Positions 36,998 to 45,742 of a stretch of DNA of 64,000 nucleotides are shown here, one piece after another (position 1 is the first letter of the stretch; each line of letters starts with the position of its first letter). A program made the translations under genes and the position numbers. Under the pieces are notes generated by a model. That model saw only the letters and a list, made by a program, of their open reading frames with translations, was not told the origin of the DNA and ran no database searches. The DNA lies in assembly GCF_002902965.1 (NCBI RefSeq), contig NZ_CP026107.1, positions 620,001 to 684,000 on the forward strand, in the 5' to 3' direction. The DNA is from Paraburkholderia hospita (lineage in GTDB: Bacteria > Pseudomonadota > Gammaproteobacteria > Burkholderiales > Burkholderiaceae).

Positions 36998-37183
36998 ATG
37001 AATGAGCCGGAGAGCATCGGGGCGTGCACGCCGTTCCAGTTATGCATGATGGCCGAGGAACAGGATGAAGCGTTCACGGACGTCATGGCGTTGGCACAAG
37101 CGAACAGCGAACTCGATCTGAATGCGGCCGTCGACACCCTCGCTGAGATTCACGAACTCGTGAAGGGCTATCTCGAACCTTGA
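36998..37183 (+). CDS. Small acidic hypothetical protein
   Basis: A 61-residue, acidic, helical protein (EEQDEAFTDVMALAQANSEL, AVDTLAEIHELVKGYLEP). The ATG follows a strong GGGGAGAGAATC ribosome site, which supports it as a real gene. It trails the glycosyltransferase by 35 bases and overlaps the 3' end of the convergent LysR gene by 16 bases. No family recognised. Confidence 0.65.
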   Translation: MNEPESIGACTPFQLCMMAEEQDEAFTDVMALAQANSELDLNAAVDTLAEIHELVKGYLEP

Positions 37184-38091
37184 GTCGAGAACATGCCGCA
37201 GATCGCATCGCGCAACCATGCAATGCCGGGGTCGGCGGAAAACTGCATGTGCGTATGTACCTGAATTTCAATCGGTGGCAATGAAAAAGGCAACGGCAGG
37301 ATTCGGAATGCCTTGTTTCGATTGAACCGCTGCGCAATGCTTTTCGGAAAGATGACAGCGAGGTCGGTGTTCTGGACGATCTCCGGCGCAACCACGAAAT
37401 GCGGCAACCGCAGCACGATATCGCGGCGCAGATTCAATTCCTCCAGCCATTGCTCGACCATCCGGTGACCGGTTGCGTTCGTGCTCGCATAGACGTAACG
37501 CAGCGCGGCAAGGTCGTCCTTGGTCGGATTGCGCTTGCGCAGCGGATGCCCCGCGCGCACCACGCACACGTGCTCGTCGACGAACAGTGTCGTGCTGATG
37601 CAGGCAGCGTCCAGTCCCGGCACATAACCGAGCGCGAGATCGATCTCGCCGCTTCGCATCGCGACGCTCACGGCATCCACGGAGAAGTTAGCGACCTCGA
37701 TGCGTATGCCTGGCGCCGTGCTGTCGATCATCGCGAGCAGCGGCGGCAGAAAATAGAACTCTGACATGTCCGACATCGACACGCGGAACACGCGATGTGC
37801 CGTCGCGGGATCGAACTTCGCTAGTTGCTGAACCGCGACGTTGATGATGCCGAACGCCTGCGCGAGCGGCGCGTGCAGGCGGACAGCCGCGTCGGTGGGG
37901 ACCATGCCCGTCGGCGTGCGAACGAACAGGGGATCGTCGAACAGCGTGCGCAAGCGGCGCAACGCGTGACTGACGGCAGGTTGCGTGAGCCCAAGCCGCG
38001 CGCCCGCCGCCGTGAGGCTGCGCAGATCTGCGATGGCCAGAAACACGCGCAGAAGATTCAAGTCCGTGATGCCTGGGGGCGTCTTTGTCAT
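37168..38091 (-). CDS. LysR-family regulator
   Basis: A 307-residue LysR protein. The HTH (DLNLLRVFLAIADLRSLTAAGARLGLTQPAVSHALRRLRTLF) is of the NodD/LinR-like subtype. The effector domain includes VFRVSMSDMSEFYFLPPLL and GYVPGLDAACISTTLF, as in regulators of aromatic degradation. It lies behind, and on the same strand as, the monooxygenase operon (EthD-like gene 94 bases upstream). It therefore probably senses a substrate of that operon. The open frame continues 13 codons above the chosen ATG. Confidence 0.88.
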   Translation of the reverse strand: MTKTPPGITDLNLLRVFLAIADLRSLTAAGARLGLTQPAVSHALRRLRTLFDDPLFVRTPTGMVPTDAAVRLHAPLAQAFGIINVAVQQLAKFDPATAHRVFRVSMSDMSEFYFLPPLLAMIDSTAPGIRIEVANFSVDAVSVAMRSGEIDLALGYVPGLDAACISTTLFVDEHVCVVRAGHPLRKRNPTKDDLAALRYVYASTNATGHRMVEQWLEELNLRRDIVLRLPHFVVAPEIVQNTDLAVIFPKSIAQRFNRNKAFRILPLPFSLPPIEIQVHTHMQFSADPGIAWLRDAICGMFSTQGSR

Positions 38092-38185
38092 GTCGTTCGG
38101 AACCCGGCCGTGGCGGCGCGCGACCCGCATGCGGTCGGACGCGCCTCGCTGTTGGACCGAACCCGCATGCCCGCGTTCGGCGCTT

Positions 38186-38890
38186 TCACTCGCGCGTCAG
38201 ATTACCGTAAATGCTGTGCATCGGGTAATGTGGCGTGGTCCCGCTATACGGCGGAAACGAATCGAAGTCCGCTTTCATTCGCGCACGCACGGGCGACGCG
38301 AGCGCAGCGTCGAGTGAAGCGACGTCATCGAATACGACCTTGTTGCGTTGCATGGCCGTCGCACGCGCGTGCTTCAACGCCGAACGATAGTCGATGCGCG
38401 TATAGATCTCCAGTTCGCGAATGCCGGGCAGTTGCGTCATCAACGGAGGATGATGCGTCAGATAGTGCGTGAGCCATGCGTTGAAGTCGTCCGCTTCACC
38501 TTCATAGCTGACGAGGTAGGTGCAACGTTCTTCTCGTGCATCGATTGGATGCGGCGTCGAGAACTTGCGCACGGCCATTGCCTGCTGGAACAGCGTGCAA
38601 TCATCCATGCTTGCGGCGATGCTGTCGGCGGCGGCCTGTATTGCGCCGCCCGGTTGCAGCGCGGCTTCGAGCCATTCGAGATCGTCGAAATACCATTGCG
38701 TGACGCAGAACGGTGCCAATGCTGTGCGCTCGTCGCGCACGGCAGGAAGATGCGACACGAAGCGCCGCAAACCCGCCACGTCATGCGCGGCCGACTGCAA
38801 GCGGGAGATATTCGCTCGATCGAACACGCCGCGCGCGTGACTGCTTTCGCCAATCAGAAAGAAGCAGACTTCCACGCTTACCTCGCGCAT
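38186..38890 (-). CDS. EthD-like dimeric alpha/beta-barrel protein
   Basis: A 234-residue protein that looks like two ferredoxin-like halves: residues ~5-110 (VCFFLIGESSHARGVFDRAN to LEAALQPGGAIQAAADSI) and ~115-234 (CTYLVSYEGEADDFNAWLTH to DAALASPVRARMKADFDSFP). EthD-type proteins assist oxygenase pathways or act as small monooxygenase/lyase helpers. It overlaps the flavin reductase stop by 13 bases, implying translational coupling. It is the last gene of the MFS-monooxygenase-reductase operon. Exact chemistry is unknown. Confidence 0.75.
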   Translation of the reverse strand: MREVSVEVCFFLIGESSHARGVFDRANISRLQSAAHDVAGLRRFVSHLPAVRDERTALAPFCVTQWYFDDLEWLEAALQPGGAIQAAADSIAASMDDCTLFQQAMAVRKFSTPHPIDAREERCTYLVSYEGEADDFNAWLTHYLTHHPPLMTQLPGIRELEIYTRIDYRSALKHARATAMQRNKVVFDDVASLDAALASPVRARMKADFDSFPPYSGTTPHYPMHSIYGNLTRE

Positions 38891-39414
38891 TGAGTGGAAG
38901 CGGACGCTGCGCCCGCAACCGGCCGCACGAGACGATGAAACTGCCGCGCGAAATAGATCAGTCCATCGCCATCGGAACTGACCGAGATATCGTCGATCCG
39001 TACGAACATCACCGAGTGCGACCCGACGCTCTTGAGTTCGACGATCGTGCCTTCGAGGTTCGCAATGGCGTGCGAAAGCACGGGCACGGCCGAGCGGCCT
39101 GGCTTCCAGGCGTGGCGTGCGAAGCGCTCGTCCATCGGGCACGATGTCATGCCCGCGAAGTCGCGCGCGAGGTCCTGATACTCGCCGGCAAGCACGTTGA
39201 TGCACACGTCGCGGTTCTCGCGCAGCACGTCGTGCATATAGCTGGCCTGGTTGATACAGACGAGCATCGTCGGCGGCTCGTCGGTCACCGAGCAGACGGC
39301 GCTCGCGGTGAGACCGCAGCGTCCGCTTGGGCCGTCGGTCGTAATGACATTGACGGCTGCGGGCAGGCACGCCATCGCGTCGCGAAAGCGCCGCTTCATC
39401 TCTTCGTTCGTCAT
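38878..39414 (-). CDS. Flavin reductase component (HpaC-like)
   Basis: A 178-residue flavin-reductase-like protein. FRDAMACLPAAVNVITTDGPSGRCGLTASAVCSVTDEPPTMLVCI is the typical FMN/FAD-binding start, and later come FAGMTSCPMDERF and RIDDISVSSDGDGLIYFARQFHRL. It would reduce FMN or FAD with NAD(P)H and pass it to the monooxygenase encoded 32 bases upstream. ATG 39414 (MTNEEMKRRFRDAM) is chosen; the frame is open 12 codons earlier. Confidence 0.88.
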   Translation of the reverse strand: MTNEEMKRRFRDAMACLPAAVNVITTDGPSGRCGLTASAVCSVTDEPPTMLVCINQASYMHDVLRENRDVCINVLAGEYQDLARDFAGMTSCPMDERFARHAWKPGRSAVPVLSHAIANLEGTIVELKSVGSHSVMFVRIDDISVSSDGDGLIYFARQFHRLVRPVAGAASASTQCAR

Positions 39415-39446
39415 CGCTTGCTCCTCGTGTTCGTTCGCGCGTTGCA

Positions 39447-40658
39447 TCACGGATACGGCGTGACGGGCGGAATGCCGACGAACAGCGCGCCCGACGCGTC
39501 ATACGTGCCCTCGCCGAGAAATGCATGCTGCGTCACGACGATCGAGTCGCGCACCAGACGCTGCAATCGGCTCTCGCGATAAATCGCGGCGATACCCGCC
39601 ATCTGATAGGCCTGCATCACCACTTCGGCGCATACGTGGGCCGCATGCGTCGCGCTCAGGCGCATCAGATTCGCCTGGTCCGGCGTGACGGGATTGCCGG
39701 CAAGAATCGTGTCCCACGCGGCTTGCGAGGACTCGTAGAAGAACGCACGCGCGCTGCGCCACTGCGCTTCCGCTTTCGAGAGACCCGAGCGGTAGTAGCC
39801 CCGGTCCGCGAGACGCGGCGCGCCCGTCGTCGTTTTTGTCGCGCCGGACATATCGGTCAGGAGATCGAGCGCGGCGCGCGCCAGGCCGACGTTCACGGCC
39901 GCATGCACCTGCGCCTGATACGCGACGGCTGGGTAGCGGTACAGTGGCTCGTCGATCAGCGCGTTACCGCCGCGCACGAAGGTCCATTGCGCATCGACGA
40001 ACTTGTCGCGCAAGCGCAGATCGTGACTGCCCGTGCCCTGCATGCCGACCACGTTCCAGTTGTCGACGATCTCGACCTCGCTCGCGGGAAACACGGCGGT
40101 GAAGGGCTTGCCCGCGCCCGCATCGCCCGAACTCGCGGGTGTGCCGCCAATGCCGACGCCAATCCAGTCCGCGCCTTTGCAGCCGCTCGCGAACCGCCAC
40201 TGGCCGCTGACCTTGTAGCCGCCCGGCACTTGAAACGCAGGTTGCAGCGGATAGAGACCGCCCGCAAAAACCTGGTCCGGTCCCTTCGCGTAGATCTGCT
40301 GTTGCGTTTCGACGGGCAGCGACGCGAGGTACGTATTCGCCGATCCGAACGCGGCGACCCATGCTGTCGAGCCATCCGCGATCGCAATGCGTTCGAGGAT
40401 CGCGAGAAACTGCGGCGGCGGCAGTGCGTCTCCGCCGAAACGGCGCGGCGTGCTTGCACGGTAGATGCCCGCGCGTTTCATCTTCGCGATCATGTCGCGC
40501 GGCACATGGGAGAGCTGATCGAACTCGTCGCGGCGGCGTTCGATTTCTTCGATCAGAACATCGAGCGAAATGGGACCGGCATACTCGGGATACGGCTCGC
40601 CCTGGTCGATGAAGCGCGGCTCGTGGGCGTACGTCGAAATGCTATGGAGGCTTTGCAT
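39447..40658 (-). CDS. Flavin-dependent monooxygenase, acyl-CoA dehydrogenase fold (HsaA/HpaB-like)
   Basis: A 403-residue ACAD-fold protein. It has FLAILERIAIADGSTAWVAAFGSANTYLAS, the flavin-site block GGYKVSGQWRFASGCKGADWIGVGIGG, NVVGMQGTGSHDLRLRDKFVD and a helical C-terminus. The absence of a CoA-type operon and the paired flavin reductase place it with two-component FADH2-using hydroxylases such as HsaA or pigment and indole monooxygenases. It would hydroxylate an aromatic or heterocyclic compound imported by the MFS carrier encoded 34 bases upstream. ATG 40658 is chosen over an ATG ten codons upstream. Confidence 0.82.
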   Translation of the reverse strand: MQSLHSISTYAHEPRFIDQGEPYPEYAGPISLDVLIEEIERRRDEFDQLSHVPRDMIAKMKRAGIYRASTPRRFGGDALPPPQFLAILERIAIADGSTAWVAAFGSANTYLASLPVETQQQIYAKGPDQVFAGGLYPLQPAFQVPGGYKVSGQWRFASGCKGADWIGVGIGGTPASSGDAGAGKPFTAVFPASEVEIVDNWNVVGMQGTGSHDLRLRDKFVDAQWTFVRGGNALIDEPLYRYPAVAYQAQVHAAVNVGLARAALDLLTDMSGATKTTTGAPRLADRGYYRSGLSKAEAQWRSARAFFYESSQAAWDTILAGNPVTPDQANLMRLSATHAAHVCAEVVMQAYQMAGIAAIYRESRLQRLVRDSIVVTQHAFLGEGTYDASGALFVGIPPVTPYP

Positions 40659-40692
40659 GATGAATACGTGTTGAGTTGAATGGAGCAATCGA

Positions 40693-42045
40693 TCAGGCGG
40701 TGACGGGCTCGACGCTCTGTCTTGCCTGCAGCCGTGCGGCGCGTGGGAAGGTTTCGGGTGCGATCAAGGTCGCGATCACCGTGACCAGCGCAAGTGCGAC
40801 GAGATAGATCGCGACGGGTGTGGCGCTGCGATAGTGAGCGAGCAGCGCGGTTGCGATCATCGGAGAAAGGCCGCCGCCGAGCACCGACGAAATTTCGCGT
40901 CCAATGCCGAGTCCCGAGAAGCGCAGGTGAACGGGCAGCAGTTCGCTGATGAAAGCGGGCTGCGCGCCTTCGAGAATGCCGAGCGTGATGCTGTTGGCGA
41001 GAATCAGCGCGGCAATCACTTTCCACAGCACGCCGGAGGCGAGCAGCGTGAAATACGGATACGCGACCAGCACCATTGCAATGGCACCCACGAGATAGAC
41101 CGGCTTGCGCCCGATCTTGTCGGTGAGATGTCCCATCAGAAGCGACACGGGAATCATCAGCAGCATCGACAGCGTGAGCCCGCCGAGAATCCATGTCGAC
41201 TTGAGGCCGAGAAACTGACCATACGCAATCGAGAACGCGAAGAAGATGTACGACGCGCCGCCTTCGCCGAAGCGCAGACCGAACACGGTGAGCACCTGAC
41301 GCGGGCAACGGCGCAATACTTCGACGATCGGCATGCGGCTTTCGCGGTGTGTCGCCTTCACTGCGACGAATTCGGCGCTTTCTTCGACCGAGCGGCGCAT
41401 CCAGAGGCCGAGCACGACGAGCACCACGCTGCACAGGAACGGCACGCGCCAACCCCAGCTGAGGAAGTCGTCGGGCGACAGCGTCTGCGCGAGCAGGAAC
41501 GCAGCTGTCGACAGCACGAAGCCGAATGCCGCGCCGCTCGGGCTCCAGGCGGACAGTGCGCCGCGCCTCGATGCGGGCGCGCTTTCGTGAATCAGCAGAA
41601 TGCTGCCGCTCCATTCGCCGCCCGCTGCGAGCCCCTGAAGAACGCGCAGCAGCACGAGACCGATGGGCGCTGCAATGCCGATCTGTTGATACGTCGGCAG
41701 CAGTCCCATACACATGGTTGCGACGCCCATCGTCAGGAGCGTGAGCATCATCACCGTCTTGCGTCCGTAGCGGTCGCCGATATGGCCGCACAGCACACCG
41801 CCGACCGGCCGTGCGATGAAGCCGACCGTGAATCCGCCGAATGCCGCGATCGTGCCCGTCAACGGATCGCTGCCGACGGGAAAGAACAGCTTGCCGAATA
41901 CCAGCGCGGCCGCGGTTCCGTAGAGAAAGAAGTCGTACCACTCGAGTATCTGGCCGAGCACGGCCGTCGTCACCGCGCGGCGGACGGTGCTTGTCTTGCG
42001 TACGGGAGAGGAAGAGGAAAGCGTGGCTGTCGCGTGAGGATTCAT
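40693..42045 (-). CDS. MFS transporter, metabolite:H+ symporter type
   Basis: A 450-residue, 12-span carrier. ILEWYDFFLYGTAAALVFGKLFFP is the MHS-family span 1 signature. GDRYGRKTVMMLTLL and LLRVLQGLAAGGEWSGS are the conserved loop and span 4 regions, as in ShiA, KgtP and PcaK-like permeases. It heads the operon that also encodes the flavin monooxygenase, reductase and EthD-like protein, so it probably imports their substrate. ATG 42045 (MNPHATATLSSSS) is chosen; an upstream in-frame extension has no hydrophobic or family character. Confidence 0.88.
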   Translation of the reverse strand: MNPHATATLSSSSPVRKTSTVRRAVTTAVLGQILEWYDFFLYGTAAALVFGKLFFPVGSDPLTGTIAAFGGFTVGFIARPVGGVLCGHIGDRYGRKTVMMLTLLTMGVATMCMGLLPTYQQIGIAAPIGLVLLRVLQGLAAGGEWSGSILLIHESAPASRRGALSAWSPSGAAFGFVLSTAAFLLAQTLSPDDFLSWGWRVPFLCSVVLVVLGLWMRRSVEESAEFVAVKATHRESRMPIVEVLRRCPRQVLTVFGLRFGEGGASYIFFAFSIAYGQFLGLKSTWILGGLTLSMLLMIPVSLLMGHLTDKIGRKPVYLVGAIAMVLVAYPYFTLLASGVLWKVIAALILANSITLGILEGAQPAFISELLPVHLRFSGLGIGREISSVLGGGLSPMIATALLAHYRSATPVAIYLVALALVTVIATLIAPETFPRAARLQARQSVEPVTA

Positions 42046-42388
42046 GGCATTGGGCTGAGCAAGACGTTGAAGTTTCCGCTTCCCGATGATGGGGACGGGC
42101 AGGGCGACCTGGCGAATCAGACAAACATGGGCGAACAATAGGAGCGTGCGAAAAGACCGTCAAATTCAAGCCAAAAATGCGCGACATAAATGGCATTCAT
42201 GTCGCTCGTGCCTTTGTCGGCGTGCGTGCAGCCGCAAATAAAACACGCTTATCGCACCTGTTCTATTTGACTGATTTGACCACGCATAAAGGCGAACTTA
42301 GATTGCGGTCCGCGTAACAGCCGCGGCGCAGTCATCATTCGCTGCGTCATTCAATCGAAGCAGTCGGGATGAACGGGATGACGAATCT
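42046..42388. other. Divergent promoter region: monooxygenase operon and porin
   Basis: About 340 bases, AT-rich in the middle. It must hold promoters for the minus-strand operon and for the plus-strand porin. A GGAT-rich leader precedes the porin ATG. No clear palindrome or consensus promoter was fixed by eye. Confidence 0.4.
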
Positions 42389-43606
42389 ATGAGAGTCAAA
42401 TTGGCAGCCGCATTGGCCGCATTGACGTTGGTCGAGTGTGCATTCGCTGGCGCGGCGTACGCGCAGAGTTCGGTGACGATGTACGGTATCGTCGATGATG
42501 GTTTCAACTGGACCTCGAATTCAGGGGGCCACAATCTGTACAACGTGTCGAGCGGCGTGATGCAGGCGAGCCGCTGGGGTTTGCGCGGCAAGGAAGATCT
42601 CGGCGGCGGGCTCGCCGCGCTCTTCGTGCTGGAAAACGGTTTCGATCTGAATAGCGGATCGCTGGGGCAGAAGAATCGCGGTAGCACGCAAGGGCTGATG
42701 TTCGGACGCCAGGCGTATGTGGGGCTGTCGAGCGCGTATGGCTCAGTGCTGGTTGGACGCCAATACGATTCTGTTGTCGATTATGTCGGCCCCTTTGAAG
42801 CAGGCGATCAATGGGGCGGCTATATTGCCGCGCATCCGGGCGATCTCGACAATATCAACAACGCGTATCGCGTGAACAATGCGCTCAAGTACACGAGCGC
42901 CAATTACGCGGGCCTCACGTTCGGCGGCGTGTATAGCCTGGGCGGCGTGGCGGGTGAGGCGTCGCGCAATCAGGTGTGGTCGCTTGGTGCCGGCTATGCG
43001 AACGGTCCGCTTTCGCTTGGAGTCGGCTATCTGAATGCGCGTAATCCGAATGTCGGATTCTTCGGCGACAACGGTGCGAGCACGGCAGCGACAGCAAGCA
43101 CGAACTTCGTTTCGTCGCCGGTGTATAGCGGCTATGCTTCGGCGCGAACGTATCAGGTGATTGCAGCGGGCGCGGCCTATGCGTTCGGCGCGGCGACGTT
43201 CGGCGCAACGTATTCGAATACGCAGTTCAGGAATCTCGGCGACACGGTCGAATCCGGTCCGAATCCGCGCGGCTATCGCGGCAACGCGACGTTCAATAAC
43301 GCGGAAGTGAACTTCAAGTACCAGGTGACGCCTGCATTCCTGCTCGGCGCGGCATTCGACTATACGCACGGCGGCAGCGTCGATGCGTCGACAGGGACGA
43401 ACCCTGGCGCGCGCTACTATCAAGGCGCGATAGGAGCGGATTACTTCTTGTCGAAGCGCACCGACGTGTATCTGATCGGCGTTTATCAGAAAGCATCGGG
43501 CACGGACTCGACGGGTACGGCGGCCGTTGCGGCCATCAACAATCTCACGCCCTCCACCAGCGACCGGCAGAGCACCGTGCGCGTCGGCATCCGGCACAAG
43601 TTCTGA
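42389..43606 (+). CDS. Gram-negative porin (OmpC-type trimeric)
   Basis: A 405-residue outer-membrane porin. A signal peptide of ~27 residues (LAAALAALTLVECAFAGAAYA) is followed by QSSVTMYGIVDDGFNWTSNS, the first strand of Burkholderia-type porins. Family strands include SRWGLRGKEDLGGGLAALFVLENGFDL and FGRQAYVGLSSAYGSVLVGRQYD, and the end is STVRVGIRHKF with terminal Phe. It forms a general or substrate-tuned pore, perhaps for the compound used by the divergent monooxygenase operon. It is convergent with another porin behind a shared hairpin. Confidence 0.93.
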   Translation: MRVKLAAALAALTLVECAFAGAAYAQSSVTMYGIVDDGFNWTSNSGGHNLYNVSSGVMQASRWGLRGKEDLGGGLAALFVLENGFDLNSGSLGQKNRGSTQGLMFGRQAYVGLSSAYGSVLVGRQYDSVVDYVGPFEAGDQWGGYIAAHPGDLDNINNAYRVNNALKYTSANYAGLTFGGVYSLGGVAGEASRNQVWSLGAGYANGPLSLGVGYLNARNPNVGFFGDNGASTAATASTNFVSSPVYSGYASARTYQVIAAGAAYAFGAATFGATYSNTQFRNLGDTVESGPNPRGYRGNATFNNAEVNFKYQVTPAFLLGAAFDYTHGGSVDASTGTNPGARYYQGAIGADYFLSKRTDVYLIGVYQKASGTDSTGTAAVAAINNLTPSTSDRQSTVRVGIRHKF

Positions 43607-43614
43607 TTGCTGCG

Positions 43615-43658
43615 TTAAAGCCGCCGGTTCATGTGAACGCGGTGGCTTTAACAGTTTT
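43615..43658. terminator. Bidirectional terminator between convergent porins
   Basis: TTAAAGCC and GGCTTTAA form the base of an interrupted stem around GTTCATGTGAAC, which is itself self-complementary. ACAGTTTT follows on the plus strand and the stem is A-rich on the other side. It fits both converging transcripts and overlaps the stop of the minus-strand porin. Confidence 0.75.
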
Positions 43659-44796
43659 AGAACCGATGCCGCATCCCAACAGCAACGACAACCTGCTGAT
43701 CGGTCGATGACGGACTTTGCCCGCTGATAGCGGCAGTCAGGCCGGAGCCGTCGCTGGAGATATGCTGATAGCTTGCCTGCACGTAAAGATCGGTTCGCTT
43801 CGAGAGAAAGTAATCGGTTTGCACTGAGACTTCCTGCCACTTCGGATGATGCTGGCCTGTCGCGTTCGACATCGAGCCTGACGTGTACGTGTATTCGCCG
43901 TTCAGCGCAATCGTCGGCGTGAGCGAGTAGCTCGCGTTCAGTTCGTAATTGCTGAAGCTCATACCTTCGCCATTCGCAACGAGGCCGAGGCTATTCGCGC
44001 CGTTGATCGTCGCGAGCCCGCCGAGTTGCGTGCGCGTCCAGACCGCGCCAAACGTCGCCGCGCCGATCGAGTAGTTTCCGCCCGCGCCATATGTGCGCTG
44101 ACGCGCTGCGATAAACGTGCGGTCGGTCAGCGTCAATGCGCCGCTGGTGTTGCTGCTGCCGCCGTTGTTCGCCTGGAAGTAGCCTGCGCCAAGACGCAGC
44201 GGGCCTGCATCGTACGAGGTGCCGAAGCTGTATAGCCGGTTGTCATCGAATCCGCCCGCTTCATTCGAGAAGCCATACAACGCGCCGAACTTCACGCCAG
44301 CATAGCTGTTGCTAGCGAACTTCACCGAGTTGTTCACGCGGAACGAGTTGTTCAGATTGTCGTTGTCGTACGGATGCGCGGACAGATTGTTGCCGCCCGG
44401 ATGATGACCCGTGAAGCTGAGCGGCGCGAGGTAGTCGACGACGGAATCGTACTGACGTCCCAGCGTAAAGGTGCCGAACCGGTCATTCGACAGTCCCGTA
44501 TAAGCCTGATAACCGAACAGACGGCCGCCCTGGCGCGAGGTGCCGTTCATCACGCTGAAGCCGCTTTCGAGCTGGAAGATCGCCTTCGTGCCGCCGCCCA
44601 GGTCTTCGCGCGCGAGCATGCCCCAGTGGCTGCCCGTCACGTCGCCGCTGCCCGCTTGCCACGCGCTGCTGCCTTTCTGGTTGTTCGTGTACGACAGGCC
44701 CGCGTCGATCACGCCATACAGCGTGGCCGTGTTTTGGGCCTGCGCATTGCACGCGTAGCTCGCCGCGATCGCGACCATCACGAGTGTCCTTTTCAT
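43657..44796 (-). CDS. Gram-negative porin (OmpC-type trimeric)
   Basis: A 379-residue porin. Signal peptide MKRTLVMVAIAASYACNAQA, then QNTATLYGVIDAGLSYTNNQ. It continues HWGMLAREDLGGGTKAIFQLESGFSVMNG and FGTFTLGRQYDSVVDYLAPL, ending VVAVGMRHRF with terminal Phe. It is clearly paralogous to the convergent porin but differs in loops, so their substrates may differ. An AAAAAGATG leader with a weak ribosome site precedes it. No operon partner. Confidence 0.93.
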   Translation of the reverse strand: MKRTLVMVAIAASYACNAQAQNTATLYGVIDAGLSYTNNQKGSSAWQAGSGDVTGSHWGMLAREDLGGGTKAIFQLESGFSVMNGTSRQGGRLFGYQAYTGLSNDRFGTFTLGRQYDSVVDYLAPLSFTGHHPGGNNLSAHPYDNDNLNNSFRVNNSVKFASNSYAGVKFGALYGFSNEAGGFDDNRLYSFGTSYDAGPLRLGAGYFQANNGGSSNTSGALTLTDRTFIAARQRTYGAGGNYSIGAATFGAVWTRTQLGGLATINGANSLGLVANGEGMSFSNYELNASYSLTPTIALNGEYTYTSGSMSNATGQHHPKWQEVSVQTDYFLSKRTDLYVQASYQHISSDGSGLTAAISGQSPSSTDQQVVVAVGMRHRF

Positions 44797-44929
44797 CTTT
44801 TTCCCCTATTGTTTGATTTGAACGATGTGACGACCCACGCCGCAGCGCGGCGCCCACCGGGAGGCGGGCGTCGTGCGTTGAAACGAATGCGGCGTGGTGA
44901 GGTGGCTGGCTGGGACGCTCGACGAATGT

Positions 44930-45742
44930 CTAGCGGCTGGCGATGCCGTCCTGAACCGACAGACCGTCGATCAGGACTTGATGCTGGCCGCGCGAACAAG
45001 GCTCGATTCGCGCGGTGACTCCGAATACTTCTGCAAGGCTCGCTTGCGTGACGACATCGGCGCTCGGTCCGAAGCCCGCGATGCGACCTGCGTGAAGCAG
45101 CATCGCCTGATGGCAGGCGCGCATGGCGGTGTTGATGTCGTGCAGAACGACGACAGTGACGATGCCTCGTTCCCGCGTGATGTCACGCAGCACGCGCATC
45201 ACGTGGAACTGATAGTTCAGGTCAAGTGCCGACAACGGCTCGTCGAGCAGCAGCACTTGCGGCTCGCGTACCAGCGCCTGCGCGATGCCGACGAGTTGTC
45301 TTTGGCCGCCCGACAACTCGTCCAGCGAGCGCGATGCGAGCGCATCGATGCCAAGGCGTTCGAGCACGGCCCGCGCATTCGCGAGGTCGTCGGTGCGGGC
45401 GCCGTGGGCGCGGAATGCGCCGCGCGTCGCGCAACACGCGACCAGCACGGACTCGAGCACTTGCAGCTTCACGCCTGCGGGCAACGACTGTGGCAAGTAG
45501 ACGACGCTATGCGAGCGCGCGCTCGCTGCGGACAGTTCGAGCGGCGCGCCGTCGAGCGTCAGTTGACCGGCATGCGCGCGCGTAAGGCCCGCGAGCGCGC
45601 GCAGCAGCGTCGACTTGCCGCTGCCGTTCGGACCGAGCAGCGCGGTGATCTGGCCGCGCGGCAGCGGGCCGGCATCGAGCGACTTGAGCACCGTGCGCTT
45701 GCCGTATTGCACGCTGAGGCCGTGAATCGACAGGCCGTTCAT
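44930..45742 (-). CDS. Iron/siderophore-type ABC transporter ATP-binding protein
   Basis: A 270-residue ATPase of the FecE/BtuD kind. Walker A GPNGSGKST, signature LDELSGGQRQLVGIAQALV, Walker B QVLLLDEPLSALDLNYQ and switch VVLHDINTAMR are all intact. Its ATG overlaps the permease stop by four bases (ATGA), so the two are coupled. It powers the importer formed with the permease and binding protein upstream. Iron-chelate transport is the likely role, given the Fur-like site in front of the operon; heme or cobalamin are alternatives. Confidence 0.9.
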   Translation of the reverse strand: MNGLSIHGLSVQYGKRTVLKSLDAGPLPRGQITALLGPNGSGKSTLLRALAGLTRAHAGQLTLDGAPLELSAASARSHSVVYLPQSLPAGVKLQVLESVLVACCATRGAFRAHGARTDDLANARAVLERLGIDALASRSLDELSGGQRQLVGIAQALVREPQVLLLDEPLSALDLNYQFHVMRVLRDITRERGIVTVVVLHDINTAMRACHQAMLLHAGRIAGFGPSADVVTQASLAEVFGVTARIEPCSRGQHQVLIDGLSVQDGIASR

